Virus record (IMG/VR): IMGVR_UViG_3300027876_000001
Location: 1-56,637 of that record
Direction: 5' to 3' (one strand)
DNA from: a virus
Length of the DNA stretch: 56,637 nucleotides
Position numbers and translations under genes: made by a program. This document shows, piece by piece, positions 1-10,100 of this stretch. Numbering within the stretch: the stretch's first letter is position 1; every line of letters begins with the position of its first letter. Below the pieces are notes generated by a model, which saw only the letters and a program-made list of their open reading frames with translations, did no database searches and was not told the DNA's origin.

Positions 1-396
1 TATGGCTGCCTCCAGTTCAATGGTGCTGTAGGGTTGGGACCCAAGCTCGACGCGGATCATGGCATCCATCAGGCGGCGCAGGGTGAGCTTGTCGTTGAGG
101 TCGATGATACCGTCAGGATCGACGCCCATGGACTTTGCCACCGTGGTGATATAGGCCGCGGTGTCGTTGCCGTCGCTGCTCGGAGCCCAGGCGGTGACGA
201 TGGCAGAGACGGTTTTGCGCTCGTACCGCCGATAGTACGTCAGCAGGTTCTTGGCGGCGGCGCGCAGGCCGTGGAAGCTGGTCTGGAACTGAACGAAGCC
301 GGGGTCCGTCTGCTCCGCGCGCATGCCGATCCACTTGTCTCCGGAATGCCGGAGGTTCATCGGGTTGTTATTTCTCAATCCGAGGGATGTTACCAT
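1..396 (-). CDS. P5-like muramidase/virion protein, 3' end beyond window
   Basis: Partial gene: the reading frame is open from ATG at 396 through base 1 (132 codons) and continues out of the window. The N-terminus has RNNNPMNLRHSGDKWIGM, then DPGFVQF, a WAP near residue 75 and AAYITTVAKSMGV. This pattern (NNPxNxR..W.G....FVQF..........WAP....YI..V) is that of the phage structural protein P5-like family, often annotated as virion-associated lysozyme or endolysin. A peptidoglycan-cleaving role is inferred from the family and from the neighbouring membrane-protein genes, which look like a lysis or envelope module. The catalytic residues cannot be judged because the C-terminus is missing. Confidence 0.75.
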   Translation of the reverse strand, partial: MVTSLGLRNNNPMNLRHSGDKWIGMRAEQTDPGFVQFQTSFHGLRAAAKNLLTYYRRYERKTVSAIVTAWAPSSDGNDTAAYITTVAKSMGVDPDGIIDLNDKLTLRRLMDAMIRVELGSQPYSTIELEAAI

Positions 397-424
397 TGTT
401 GTTTACCTAACATTGCCAAAATGA

Positions 425-901
425 TCATTTAAGCCTGTCCGGGATCGGCAGGTTGATCAGCGGGGCGTCCATTTCGATGGGCCAGTATTCCTGGAGGGGA
501 TTGCAGTACCAGGTAAAGCGAACACTGAGGACGATGTCCTCTCCACTGTTTTTCATCGCTTCCGGCGGGATCGGGATCGACTCGGCCCATGAGACGGGAC
601 CGGCTCCATCCTTGTTGACGGCGTCCTTGTGAGGCAAGGCGGAGGGTGCCAGATCCATCGCCCTGTCGGTGAAGATCCAGCTCGTGGTCTGGCCGAGGCA
701 GAGCCGACTCCGTTCCGCCATCCACTTGATCTTGACGATCGGCGGGTCCAGGCTTTCCCATTGGATGAACTGACCCATCAGGTGCCGGATCGGCGGCGTT
801 CGGTCGAGCGCCCAATAGACGATCAGCGCTGCCGGGATCAGCGTCAGGATGGCAAGGCAAAAGGCCGCGATCGAGAATGATGCGGCTATCATGTCTCTCA
901 T
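425..901 (-). CDS. small membrane protein, third of three tandem paralogues
   Basis: 158 aa. I start at the ATG at 901, preceded by GAGGGAAAA; the frame is open further upstream but that part overlaps the next gene and is unlike protein. An N-terminal hydrophobic segment (residues ~5-30, rich in A/I/L) is followed by an exported-looking domain. Two cysteines are shared with both upstream neighbours: one in RLCLGQTTSW and one in WYCNPLQEY. This is the most diverged copy: it lacks the SDDSWV and YYVSTGH motifs of the other two. Topology suggests a single-pass inner-membrane protein with a periplasmic, probably disulfide-bonded domain. I do not recognise the family; location suggests lysis, envelope modification or superinfection exclusion. 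Confidence 0.7.
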   Translation of the reverse strand: MRDMIAASFSIAAFCLAILTLIPAALIVYWALDRTPPIRHLMGQFIQWESLDPPIVKIKWMAERSRLCLGQTTSWIFTDRAMDLAPSALPHKDAVNKDGAGPVSWAESIPIPPEAMKNSGEDIVLSVRFTWYCNPLQEYWPIEMDAPLINLPIPDRLK

Positions 902-921
902 TGGACGGTTTTCCCTCTTTT

Positions 922-1482
922 TCACCGGACGCTGGACGGCTGCTTGCTGAGCGTTTTTGGGATCTCTTCGGGCATGTCCTTGACGGGAAGGGTAAACTCG
1001 ACGGCCGGTGGCACGTAGGAGATCGGGAAGATCCGCTCCTGGAGGGGATTGCACGAATACAGGAAGCGGGCGCGGTAACGTCCGGAGATGTGGCCGGTGG
1101 AGACGTAATAGCTTGGGACGTGGACCGGAACCTCCCAATGGAATTCCTTGTCGAGTTCGATCGGTTCGGTTTCCGCCGGATAGGGAATGTCGGCCAGCGG
1201 CAGCCGGAAGCCATCAACGATCCATCGGTTGGAGATGCCGCCACAGCGCCGCTTCAGGATACCGTACCACCTAACGACGAAGACCCAGGAGTCGTCAGAC
1301 TGTTTCTGGTACAGCGTAACCTCTCCGCGCAGGACGTCGATGGGAACTCGTCGGTCTAACACGGTCCAGTAGATGCAGACGGACAGACCGGCCAGGATAC
1401 TGGCGGTCGAGAGGGTCATTCCCCACTTGACGAAGGCGTCCCGCTTCGGCATGTGATGGGGACTGTGAATGAAATCCATCAT
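922..1482 (-). CDS. small membrane protein, second of three tandem paralogues
   Basis: 186 aa, single N-terminal transmembrane segment (about residues 22-42, after FVKWGM) and a ~140-residue extracytoplasmic domain. Clear paralogue of the gene at 1479-2045: both have FVKWGM, SDDSWV, DIPYP, YYVSTGH and a CNPxQE block near the C-terminus. Conserved cysteines occur in RRCGGISNRW and YSCNPLQER. Its ATG overlaps the stop of the upstream paralogue (ATGA), so the two are probably translationally coupled. Function unknown; no enzyme motif is visible. Confidence 0.8.
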   Translation of the reverse strand: MMDFIHSPHHMPKRDAFVKWGMTLSTASILAGLSVCIYWTVLDRRVPIDVLRGEVTLYQKQSDDSWVFVVRWYGILKRRCGGISNRWIVDGFRLPLADIPYPAETEPIELDKEFHWEVPVHVPSYYVSTGHISGRYRARFLYSCNPLQERIFPISYVPPAVEFTLPVKDMPEEIPKTLSKQPSSVR

Positions 1483-2045
1483 TTTTCCGGACCTTTCGGC
1501 GGGGCTGCCCCGAGGTCTCCCATCTGAAGACGTTTCATCGGCATGTCGGTCGGAATAACGAACGGAATTGGGTTTGGCTCGACCGTAATCGGGAACAGGT
1601 ATTCCTGGATCGGATTGCAGGCATAGAAGATCCGGATCGCATACTTACCGCTGACATGGCCGGTACTGACGTAGTAGGGCGGGATGTGGATCGGCACTTC
1701 CCAGGTGAACTTCCCGAGTTCCTGCTGCGGTCTCTCCGGCGGATAGGGAATGTCTGGCAACGGCAGGAACAGGTCGCCGGAAATCCAGCGCTTCGAATTG
1801 CCCCAGCACTGGCGATGGCGAACACCATGCCACTTGACGATCATCACCCAGGAGTCGTCTGACTGATGCTCGAAGCGGATGACTTCGCCATAGTCGACGG
1901 TGACCGGAATTTCCCGGTCGATCGCCATCCAGTAGAAGACCACCGTCAATCCAGACAGGATGATGGCGGTGCAAATCCTCATTCCCCATTTGACGAAAGT
2001 ATCCCTCGACGGCAGGGTGGAGGTTCGACTGCTGAACTTTATCAT
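1479..2045 (-). CDS. small membrane protein, first of three tandem paralogues
   Basis: 188 aa. One N-terminal transmembrane helix (about residues 22-43) follows FVKWGM; the rest should be periplasmic. Shares SDDSWV, DIPYPPE, PPYYVSTGHVSGKY and CNPIQEY with the next gene, and the paired Cys blocks (RQCWGNSKRW and YACNPIQE) with both paralogues. Its start overlaps the stop of the coiled-coil gene 2042-2452 by ATGA and its stop overlaps the next start the same way, so four genes form one coupled unit. Function unknown. Confidence 0.8.
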   Translation of the reverse strand: MIKFSSRTSTLPSRDTFVKWGMRICTAIILSGLTVVFYWMAIDREIPVTVDYGEVIRFEHQSDDSWVMIVKWHGVRHRQCWGNSKRWISGDLFLPLPDIPYPPERPQQELGKFTWEVPIHIPPYYVSTGHVSGKYAIRIFYACNPIQEYLFPITVEPNPIPFVIPTDMPMKRLQMGDLGAAPPKGPEK

Positions 2046-2452
2046 CCTCCTGGAACTCCCGGCATTGAGCCATTGGTGATTGCGAAAAGGGCTCCGATGA
2101 ACAGAGTCGCCACAAGACAGAGCCCTCCCAGCAGGAAGGACTCTATTCTGGAGGTTCTTTTATCGAAATCCCCTTCCATTTCCTTGACCTTCTTCTCCAT
2201 ATCTTCCATGATTTCTTTGTCTTTTTTCTCAATATGGGCCGAGATTTCTTTTATTTTTTTGTCCAAGGTATCCGCCAGTTCCTGAAACCGCTTCTGGATA
2301 GCCTCGTCGAGATCCCTGTACTTGCGATCCGCCTGCCCCCGGAACACCCGCATCTCCCGCTCCAGGGCTTCGATCCGATACTCAAGAAGATCGGCGTTGC
2401 TGGACATCTTTACTTTTCTCGGGGGAACGTCCTCTTCGTAATCATTGGCCAT
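2042..2452 (-). CDS. XhlA-like coiled-coil protein with C-terminal membrane anchor
   Basis: 136 aa. Residues ~18-105 are highly charged and heptad-like (many E/K/D, no proline), typical of a long coiled coil. Residues ~108-130 are a single hydrophobic span (FLLGGLCLVATLFIGALF), leaving a short tail. This tail-anchored layout resembles haemolysin XhlA-type or phage lysis-accessory proteins. It leads a coupled unit with three membrane paralogues and lies just before a muramidase-like gene, which fits a lysis or envelope module. No holin-type multi-helix topology is seen. An internal ATG at 2407 is an alternative start. Confidence 0.7.
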   Translation of the reverse strand: MANDYEEDVPPRKVKMSSNADLLEYRIEALEREMRVFRGQADRKYRDLDEAIQKRFQELADTLDKKIKEISAHIEKKDKEIMEDMEKKVKEMEGDFDKRTSRIESFLLGGLCLVATLFIGALFAITNGSMPGVPGG

Positions 2453-2486
2453 TCCAGGTACACTCCCACCGTTTGCGCGCCCCTGA

Positions 2487-4562
2487 TCAGTCGTAGCTCA
2501 CGAGGCTGTTGAAAATGTCGAGCCACTTCTGAACCCCTTCCGCATCCCCGTGGTTGGGGACCGGGATTCTGCTGCCATCGGGCAGGGTTGCATCCTCCAG
2601 CTTCCGGGTAACCACGGGGTAGCTGGAGAAGCCGCCGACCTGGCTCGGATGATCGACCCAACCGGAGGTCTTGGTGGCTACCTTCTTGATGATCCTGGCA
2701 ACCGAGGCCGGACGCTTAGAGACCTTTGGCATCGGGCCGGAATTGTTGACGATACGGTCATGGATATCGTTGGCGCTCAGCGCCTTGATGGTGGTGCCCG
2801 GCGGTTCGATCGGCGACTTTGAGACCCGAACCTTGGTGTTGTTAGATCCCTGGACCGGCTGTCCCCGGCTGAAAGTAACGTTGGTGCCCGGCGTGATCGC
2901 GCCGTTGGCGCCCTTCCAGCCGTACAGGTTGGAGACGTAGACCGCCGAGCCGGACGGCCATTTGTCGTGGTAGGAATGGAAGCGAAAGCCGGTGGCATCG
3001 CTGCTCTGCGGACCGGAGATCACCAAGATTCCCTGGCAGTTGACCAGGCAGGCGGCGGTCGGCTTCGGCGAGCGGTTCTGCTGGATCGTGACGCCCATCC
3101 TGACGTTCATCAGGATATTATTGGCGATGACACTCGTGGTGCCGTGGTCGATGAATGGGCAGCGCATGTACATGTCGGAAAACAGGCAGTGCTGGATGTC
3201 TACCTTCTTGGTGTTGAAGCCGATTAGGACGCCGTAGTTGTGCTCGCTCTGCTTGCCCGCCTTGACCTTTTCGTGCGGCGCGTAGCCGAGCTTCTGCGGG
3301 CGCCACATCGGCTCGGAGAACAGGCAGTTGGTGAAGGAAACGTTGGTCAGTTTGCCCGATGCTGGCCATATTTCGACTGTCTCGTCCATCCCCCACATGA
3401 ACGAGCAGTGGTTGAAGTGGACGTTAGAGCGGGACCAGCGACTGCTGTCGGCGCCGGGGTTGACCTTGACGCAGTCGGCATTGCCTAGATTACTGGGATC
3501 ATGACCGCGCTCGAAATTGATGTGCTCTATCCGGATGAAGGATGCCTTGATCACCAGTTCCTTGGCCTGGATCGTGATGCCGCTGCCCGGTGCGGTCTGA
3601 CCGGCGATGGTGATGTTGTCAGCATCGATCAGCAGCGTGCTCTTAAGCTTGATGCAGCCGCCGACCTCAAAGACGATCATCCGATTGCCGCCCCTGGTGG
3701 CTTCCCGCAGAGAACCGGGACCGCTGTCGTTGAGGTTGGTCACCCGGTAGAACGGCTTGCCCCGTCCGGCGGCCATGGCGGTGGCAAAACCGACGGCGCG
3801 CGGATACTTACCCGTCGGGGCGCTCGGTACCGTGCCGTCACCAACCGGTGGCTCTTCCCCCGGCGGCGGGTTGGTCTCCGGGTTCTCGATGATGGTGATC
3901 TCGGACTTGCCGTTTCCGATCACGCAGTTGACCGGGTCCTTGACGTAGATGTTCAGGATCTCGTCTGACTCCGGGGCGGTATCGGCCAGCAGCGGCAGGG
4001 TTGCCATGACCTGGGACTGGTCCTCGGCGAAGGTGACGACCAGCGGTGTCTTGTAGCCGGTGTAATCCTCCAGCGTTTGGGCGGTGTCCCCAGCCGTCAC
4101 GAGGCTGACCTGGCAGGCTCCCGTGCCGGTCTTGGTCAGGGGAATGGCAAGGTCCGTTCCTTCCAAACCGCTGACCTTCTCCGCGATGCTGACGGTCGGC
4201 AGCTCGGCGTCTGGCGGCGGCTCCGGCAGGGCGGTCTTGTCGATGATGGTGACTTCGCAGCGAGGCTGCATGATGACACAGTTTTCGGCATTTAGCGCCC
4301 ACACCGTGAGGATCTCCTGACCTTCGATCAGTTCGTCCGGTAGGGTGACCAGTAGACCGACGTTCTCCATCTGGGTGTCTGTGAAACTGACGACATGAGG
4401 ATCACTGACGTCCTCGTAGTCTAGGGGCGTCGTCGCGGTGATGCCGGATGTCCTGAGTTGAACGGAGCAAGCGCCGATACCGGTCTTGGTCAATGGGATC
4501 TTGACAGACTCGCCCTCGTTGACGACGAGTTTCTGGGGGAGGCTGACGGTGATGAGGGACAA
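2487..4562 (-). CDS. tailspike: Calx-beta domains plus PL1-like pectate lyase beta-helix
   Basis: 691 aa, probable TTG start at 4562 with AGGA upstream; no ATG is available at this end. Two Calx-beta-like domains (about residues 1-110 and 125-225, each with a KTGxGACxVxLxT strand and an E-rich turn) precede a right-handed beta-helix from ~250. The helix opens with FATAMAAGRGKPFYRVTNLN, DSGPGSLREAT and NITIAGQTAPGSGI, the signature of the PL1-like pectate lyase group, and contains MRCPFIDH in the position of the family R-x-P block. Likely a receptor-binding depolymerase acting on an acidic surface polysaccharide. Close paralogue of 4642-7119. Enzymatic activity is inferred from fold, not demonstrated. 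Confidence 0.82.
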   Translation of the reverse strand: MSLITVSLPQKLVVNEGESVKIPLTKTGIGACSVQLRTSGITATTPLDYEDVSDPHVVSFTDTQMENVGLLVTLPDELIEGQEILTVWALNAENCVIMQPRCEVTIIDKTALPEPPPDAELPTVSIAEKVSGLEGTDLAIPLTKTGTGACQVSLVTAGDTAQTLEDYTGYKTPLVVTFAEDQSQVMATLPLLADTAPESDEILNIYVKDPVNCVIGNGKSEITIIENPETNPPPGEEPPVGDGTVPSAPTGKYPRAVGFATAMAAGRGKPFYRVTNLNDSGPGSLREATRGGNRMIVFEVGGCIKLKSTLLIDADNITIAGQTAPGSGITIQAKELVIKASFIRIEHINFERGHDPSNLGNADCVKVNPGADSSRWSRSNVHFNHCSFMWGMDETVEIWPASGKLTNVSFTNCLFSEPMWRPQKLGYAPHEKVKAGKQSEHNYGVLIGFNTKKVDIQHCLFSDMYMRCPFIDHGTTSVIANNILMNVRMGVTIQQNRSPKPTAACLVNCQGILVISGPQSSDATGFRFHSYHDKWPSGSAVYVSNLYGWKGANGAITPGTNVTFSRGQPVQGSNNTKVRVSKSPIEPPGTTIKALSANDIHDRIVNNSGPMPKVSKRPASVARIIKKVATKTSGWVDHPSQVGGFSSYPVVTRKLEDATLPDGSRIPVPNHGDAEGVQKWLDIFNSLVSYD

Positions 4563-4595
4563 AGGATGACTTCCTTTTGCACGGGAGGGAGGAAC

Positions 4596-4617
4596 GCGCG
4601 CCCGCTGCCGGGCACGC
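4596..4617. other. GC-rich hairpin between two tailspike genes
   Basis: A 9-bp stem (GCGCGCCCG pairing with CGGGCACGC, one G-T wobble) with a 4-base loop lies in the 79-bp gap between the paralogous tailspikes. There is no run of U on either strand, so it is not a standard Rho-independent terminator. It could attenuate or stabilise the late transcript. Confidence 0.4.
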
Positions 4618-4641
4618 CCTGTAGCGCCTCTGTGACGTTTC

Positions 4642-7119
4642 CTAGTCGTTCTGGACTTGGTCCAGGTGCTTGCGCAGCCACGCCTTCATGGTGGCCTTGC
4701 TGGTGGCCGTAGCGGGCTGCGGTTGGGCCGGGATGTCACCGATCAGGGTGCCGTCCGGAAACTTGGCGGTGGCATTCAGAGTGCGGGTGACCTTGACCGG
4801 GGCGTAGTAGCCGCCGACCTGGGTTTCGTCTTGGTGATTGACCCAGCGGCCGGTCTTATTTTTCAAGTTTGTGACGGAACGGGCGACATTGTGGTTCCCG
4901 ATGGCGCCGGTCTTCTTGTCGATCAGGTTACGGATCTCCTTGGGCCGCGGACCGACGTTGAGGACGGCACGGTCGAAGATCTCCTGCGCCTCAAGACCAA
5001 CGGTCGGTGTCGGCGTGTCGATCGGCGGCGTCGTGACCTCGACGGCCACCTTGGTGCCAATGGCGTCGAGCCAGTAGGGCTTACCCTTGACGTCGTTGTA
5101 ACCGGCTGCGGTACTACCGTAGGTGACGTAATCGTTCGGCTGCATGTAGGTGCTGTTGGAAGTGCCGCCCTTCCAACCGTACAGTTTTTCGACGAAGACC
5201 TTGGAGTTGGCGGGCTGCGGTAGGAGGTAGCTGGTAAAGCGGAAGCCGCCGTAGACAGAGGTTATCGTGTCCGGTCCGGAGATCGCCAGGTAGCCCTTGC
5301 ACGTGACTTTGTAGGTATAGGAATCAGGAAGTGGCTTTGACTCCAACGTGTTGGTCGTCGTGTTGAGAACCATGTACTGGTTTTGTTGGATCGTAGCGCC
5401 ATTGCGGCAGTTGTTGGCAATGTTGTTGGCGATGACGATTTCTGTGCTGTGGTCGATGAACGGACAACGCATAGAAATCTCGGAAAACAGGCAGTACTGA
5501 ATGTCTGTCTGTTTGGTGTTAAAGGCACAGATCATGCCGTAATTGTGGTTAGACTGATTGTACGGAGAATAGAGTTTGACGTGGTTGAGTAGGGTCGAGT
5601 CATAGATGGACGGCTTGTAGAGCGGTTCCGTGATGATGCAGTCGTGATAGCTCGCACTCAGGGTGTGGGAGTTCCACGGGAACATTTGGACCGTCTCATC
5701 CATACCCCAGTAGAAGGCGCAGTGGTAGATGTGGATGTTTGTGTAGGCCGTTTTCGGCGTGTAGTCCGGCAGGGTGGTGGCGGATACGGAACTGCCCGTA
5801 CCGATCTTGGCAACGTCGCCGTTGTCCCGGTAGAGGTCTGAGTTTTCGTACCCCCTTTCGAAGATTATGTGGCTGACTCGAACATTGCTGTTCGTGATGA
5901 CCAGTTCTTTTTTTTGGATGGTAATGCCTGGCGGCGGTGCGGTTTCCCCAGCAATAGTGATGTTCGCGGAGGGGCGGATATCCGTTGACAGGATGATCCG
6001 CCCGGCGACCTCGAACACGACCATCCGGCCGGAACCGGAGACGCAGTCCCGCAGGGAGCCAGGTCCGCTGTCGTCAAGGTTGGTAACCTTATAGACCGGA
6101 TAACCGAGACCGCAGTCGGCGGCGGAGGCAAATCCTGATGCCGGGGTATAGGCGGTCTGGACCGGCACTTCCGGACTGTTGGCGTCCAGGAGCGTGACCT
6201 TGCAGGAGCCGGTCGTGACCTTACAGTTGGCCGGGTTCTCGATGAAGATGTAGAAAAACTCGTTGCCCTCGACCAAGGCATCTGTAAGGGTCTGCACCGT
6301 GATCGTCTTGCTGGTCTCGGCTGAGGTGAAGTTCAGCGTCGTGGCGCTGACACCGGTATAGTCTGAGGACAGGACAGTGGCGGTGTCAGGGGAAGTTCTC
6401 CACGTCACCGAGCAGGCCCCGCTCCCCAGCTTCGTGACAATGACGGAAAGGACATTCCCTTCCTTGACACTGGCCGTAGTCGGAACCGATATCCGGGGCG
6501 GTTCCGTGATGGTGATGACTCCGTTTGAATTTCCGAGGGTGCAATCCGTAGATCCGGCCAGACTCAGCTCGATCTTCAGCGTCTGGTCCGGATCGTCTTC
6601 CGTGTCGGCGATCGTGACCAAGGGGACGGTCACGACGGTGTCGTTGGCGCCGAATGCGACGGGCAGGAGGAAGCCGGTATAGTCGGTCGGCGTCACGGCG
6701 CTGACCCCAATGGTGCGTAGCTGTACGGTGCAGGCTCCGGCTCCTTCCTTGGTGACGGGGATCTGTAGGGTTTCTCCTTCCTTGACCGTCAGCGCGGGTG
6801 GAATGCTGACGACCGGCTTGACGGTCTGCGGAGTAACCTGGACGTAGTTGAGGTCGGCGGAGACTGGCAGGGCATGGCTATCGACCAGCGGGAAAGTCCA
6901 GCCGGAGACCTGCTCCATCAGGAAGGTTCCCGGATCGTAGCCATTGGGTTCTGTGGCGCCGAAACGCAGGCTAGCGACGGTCAATGTCGTGGACAGGGTC
7001 TTGCTGCCGACCTGTTGCTCTGCAATTTTGGTCCCGCCGCTGAACAGGGAGATCCGGTCCGTGCTATCGACCGTCATGAGGACGGTGACCGCGTCTCCAC
7101 GTGGCGCTAGGTTGGACAT
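4642..7119 (-). CDS. tailspike: Calx-beta domains plus PL1-like pectate lyase beta-helix
   Basis: 825 aa; ATG at 7119 with AGGATTTTAGAG upstream. An N-terminal ~100 residues resembles the end of a LamG-like sandwich. Calx-beta-like domains follow (about 110-205 and 210-310; KEGAGACTVQLRT and KLGSGACSVTWRT). The pectate-lyase-like beta-helix starts near 330 with CGLGYPVYKVTNLD, DSGPGSLRDCVSG and NITIAGETAPPPGI, and carries MRCPFIDH. The catalytic part is homologous along its length to 2487-4562, while loops differ, so the two are duplicated and diverged receptor-binding proteins. Probably trimeric and virion-associated, cutting or binding a host polysaccharide. Confidence 0.82.
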   Translation of the reverse strand: MSNLAPRGDAVTVLMTVDSTDRISLFSGGTKIAEQQVGSKTLSTTLTVASLRFGATEPNGYDPGTFLMEQVSGWTFPLVDSHALPVSADLNYVQVTPQTVKPVVSIPPALTVKEGETLQIPVTKEGAGACTVQLRTIGVSAVTPTDYTGFLLPVAFGANDTVVTVPLVTIADTEDDPDQTLKIELSLAGSTDCTLGNSNGVITITEPPRISVPTTASVKEGNVLSVIVTKLGSGACSVTWRTSPDTATVLSSDYTGVSATTLNFTSAETSKTITVQTLTDALVEGNEFFYIFIENPANCKVTTGSCKVTLLDANSPEVPVQTAYTPASGFASAADCGLGYPVYKVTNLDDSGPGSLRDCVSGSGRMVVFEVAGRIILSTDIRPSANITIAGETAPPPGITIQKKELVITNSNVRVSHIIFERGYENSDLYRDNGDVAKIGTGSSVSATTLPDYTPKTAYTNIHIYHCAFYWGMDETVQMFPWNSHTLSASYHDCIITEPLYKPSIYDSTLLNHVKLYSPYNQSNHNYGMICAFNTKQTDIQYCLFSEISMRCPFIDHSTEIVIANNIANNCRNGATIQQNQYMVLNTTTNTLESKPLPDSYTYKVTCKGYLAISGPDTITSVYGGFRFTSYLLPQPANSKVFVEKLYGWKGGTSNSTYMQPNDYVTYGSTAAGYNDVKGKPYWLDAIGTKVAVEVTTPPIDTPTPTVGLEAQEIFDRAVLNVGPRPKEIRNLIDKKTGAIGNHNVARSVTNLKNKTGRWVNHQDETQVGGYYAPVKVTRTLNATAKFPDGTLIGDIPAQPQPATATSKATMKAWLRKHLDQVQND

Positions 7120-7153
7120 CTCTAAAATCCTGGAAAAGTGAAGTCTGCGCTGG

Positions 7154-10100
7154 TCAGCCGAGGAAGCGGATATCGACCAGGGAACCGGCCCGCGGAGACT
7201 CGGGGAAGGCCAACTGGGTTCCCAAGACGCTGTAGGCGCTGACGGGCTGGATCACACCATCGACGGAGACGATGAGGGAGGAAGCCCCAGCCGTCACCGA
7301 GACGGGCATGGTGATGGTATTCGAAAGTGCTGAAAAGGCCGTTTCATGGGCCAGCGTCTCTGACGGCAAACCACGCACACTGACGATGGCATTAACGGGA
7401 GGTGCTTCGCTGAGGATCAATTGATCCAGCAGGATACTGTAGCTGCTTGGCGCCTGGACCACACCGTCCACTGCAACGAGCAGGGAGGCAGCCAGTCCGG
7501 AAATCTCCACCGGCAAGATCCACGATGTCTGGTTGCCGGTCCCGAGGCTTTCCATCAATCCGGTCAGAACGGAGATACCCCGAATGCTTACCAGGGAGCC
7601 GCTCGGCGGTGGATCGCTGAAAACAAGGGTATTGCCGGTCAAGGTATAGGCCGCAGCCGATTGGGAAACGCCGTCAATGGCAATGACGAGATTATAGCCT
7701 CCGGCATCCGTTTTGCTGTCGGGCAATTCCCAGGTCGTTTGTCCACCGGAGGCAATCACGTCCAGTGACAGCAGAGGACCTTCTCCGACCAGGTCGTAGT
7801 CGATCAGTCCGTTTCTGATCGAGACGCCGTTGACAGCCCCGACGATATCCTTTGCCATCCATAAGCGCTGGTTCTCGGGAGAGTCCTTCAGCCGCCTAAA
7901 GCGCACGCCCAGGGAATAGGACTGGCGCTGATACCAGGTTCCGGACGCCTTCAGGACATCTGCTGCCCTGACTGTTGCGGCAGTAGCCCCCGTGACGATG
8001 ATCGGGGACGATGCCAGGGACCCGGCCTCGATCTGCACATGCGCGATGTCGAAGCCGCTGCCCGTCGATCCCGCCATGACGGTATCCCCGGAAGATGTCG
8101 CGCAGCAGATTTCCAGGGCTGCGGAGACACCTACACCACTGAACTGGTTGCGACACAGGGCAACCCAGTACCATTGGCTGCGAAACGGGTCCGCTTCAAT
8201 GGACCATGAGATATCGCTTTCCGCCGTCGTGACGGTTCCTGAGCTGGACAGGGTCAGGATCAGTGACTTTGTTACGTTGTCCGGCGCCTTAACCGAGAGC
8301 AGGAAGTTTGTCCGGGAGACCGGCCGGATCAGGATCAAGGTGGTGAACTGGCCGGTCGGCAGGGCGCTGTTTGTGGACACCAAGGCGGTTGCCAGCTTGT
8401 GCTGGCTGGTAGAGGTTGCCTCCCTGAACTGGATAAGCTTCGTGCCAGTCGGCGTATCGCCATTGGTAACGATTGTGCGGGTTCCGCCAGTGGCTAAGAA
8501 GGCGGGATCTACGCTGTCGAACAGGCATTGCTGTGCCGCTGCCGGTTCAAGCAACAGGCCAGAGTTTCCTGGGGAAACGAAGTGCTGGCGGTTGGTGTTC
8601 GCCGCCACCTGGGTCCAGACGCCGGTGCTGTTGCGGGTCCAGGCCGGGGAAGCCCTGGTCAGGGTGAGGCCCTCCGGCAGGGTTGATCCAAAGTCCAGCT
8701 TGGTCGAGGCTGGGCCGCCCTCTGGGACCTTCCTCAGCAGCAGGACATCGCAGACGCCGTTGTCAATGGCCGCACCGGTGGCGCTGCTCAGGACGATCTT
8801 GAAGGTCTTGTCCTCCAGGAAGCCCCTCGGCATCAGGGAGATGGTGATGGTACCGGACATCTCCCCGACCGGGATGGTGAGGCTGCCCGTGCCGCCGACA
8901 TAGTCCACCCCGGCCACGGCGGTGCCGTTGACCGTACCGTAGGTGACGGTGGTTCCGACTGGATCTCCGGTCACGACGACCAGCAGTGAGACGACGTCGT
9001 AGGAGGCTGTGATCGTCATCGTGGGCTGGATCGTGACGCCCGTTTTCTTGCCGGTGGTGAATTCCTGGGTCAGGTCGTCGGAGTAGGAGACGGCGGCATC
9101 CTGAGACAGAGCCTCTGACCAGTATTTGAGCAACCTGAGACGCATCGGCTCTGCGCCGAGGCCATTCGGTCCACTGCCGAGCCTCAACGTGGAAAGCGCG
9201 TTGGGAACGCTGACTCCGCTGTTGTCGTTACCAACCACCAGGCCGTCCTGGGTCAGCAGGGAGCTTCCGACCGCCAGGGTGAAGACAACCGTCCTCTCGA
9301 TCCCGACGACTGGCGACGATGCCGTGATCGAAACCATCTGCTGGCCTCCGACCATGGCAGCCAGGGAAACGGTATTCAGGCTGTTCCTGAGGTCGATCTG
9401 ATCGGTTCCGGAGATGTTCAAGATGGTTGCGGGGCTTCTGCCCAACGGCACATAGGTCAACCCGAAGGTCTTGGAGCCGGTTTCCACCCATTGGGCCGAG
9501 GAAGTCAGGACGTCTGCTGGCCTGGCAATCGGGTTCGTCCCCGTGTTGATAATGGGGGAAGTGGCTTCCGTACCGATCTCGGCACCGATATAGGCCAGGT
9601 AAAAGCCGCTGACGCCATCCCCAGCAAAGGTCTGAGACCCGGTCTGGTCGTGGAACCCGGCATTGAAGGCCGCAGTCGTGGTTCCGGCGCCAAAATTGTT
9701 GATGATGGTGATGCTATAGAACTCGTCGGTGTCCCTGCTGACCTCGGCGTGGATGATCCCGGCGCTGGAGACGACGATGCCGTTTCCCTGGAGGGATATC
9801 CGAACAGACGAATAGATGCCGGTCTTGTTCAGCAACAGGAAGGTGATGTCTGTATAGGAGCCGGTTGGCTTCATGACGGCGGTCAGTGCCACGGTGGTGT
9901 TGTCGGACAACGCCGTACCGTGGGTCGAGGTGCCGAAGAACAGGTTCCAGCCGTGAGTGGTGCTAATGGCATTCGGGACGTAGAGAACGGACCCGAGCCC
10001 AAATGGTGTTTGGACGCCGGTATCGATGCTGGAGACGGACTGAATGATGGTCGGTGTCGGCTGCCGCGTGTGGAAGAGAAGTTGGGTTCTTTCCGGCTCT

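Noticed and set aside
429-1244. 271-codon alternative frame across the membrane paralogues
   Set aside because: Overlaps two genes whose shared Cys and transmembrane motifs are clear; its own text is Pro/Arg/Ser-rich shadow.
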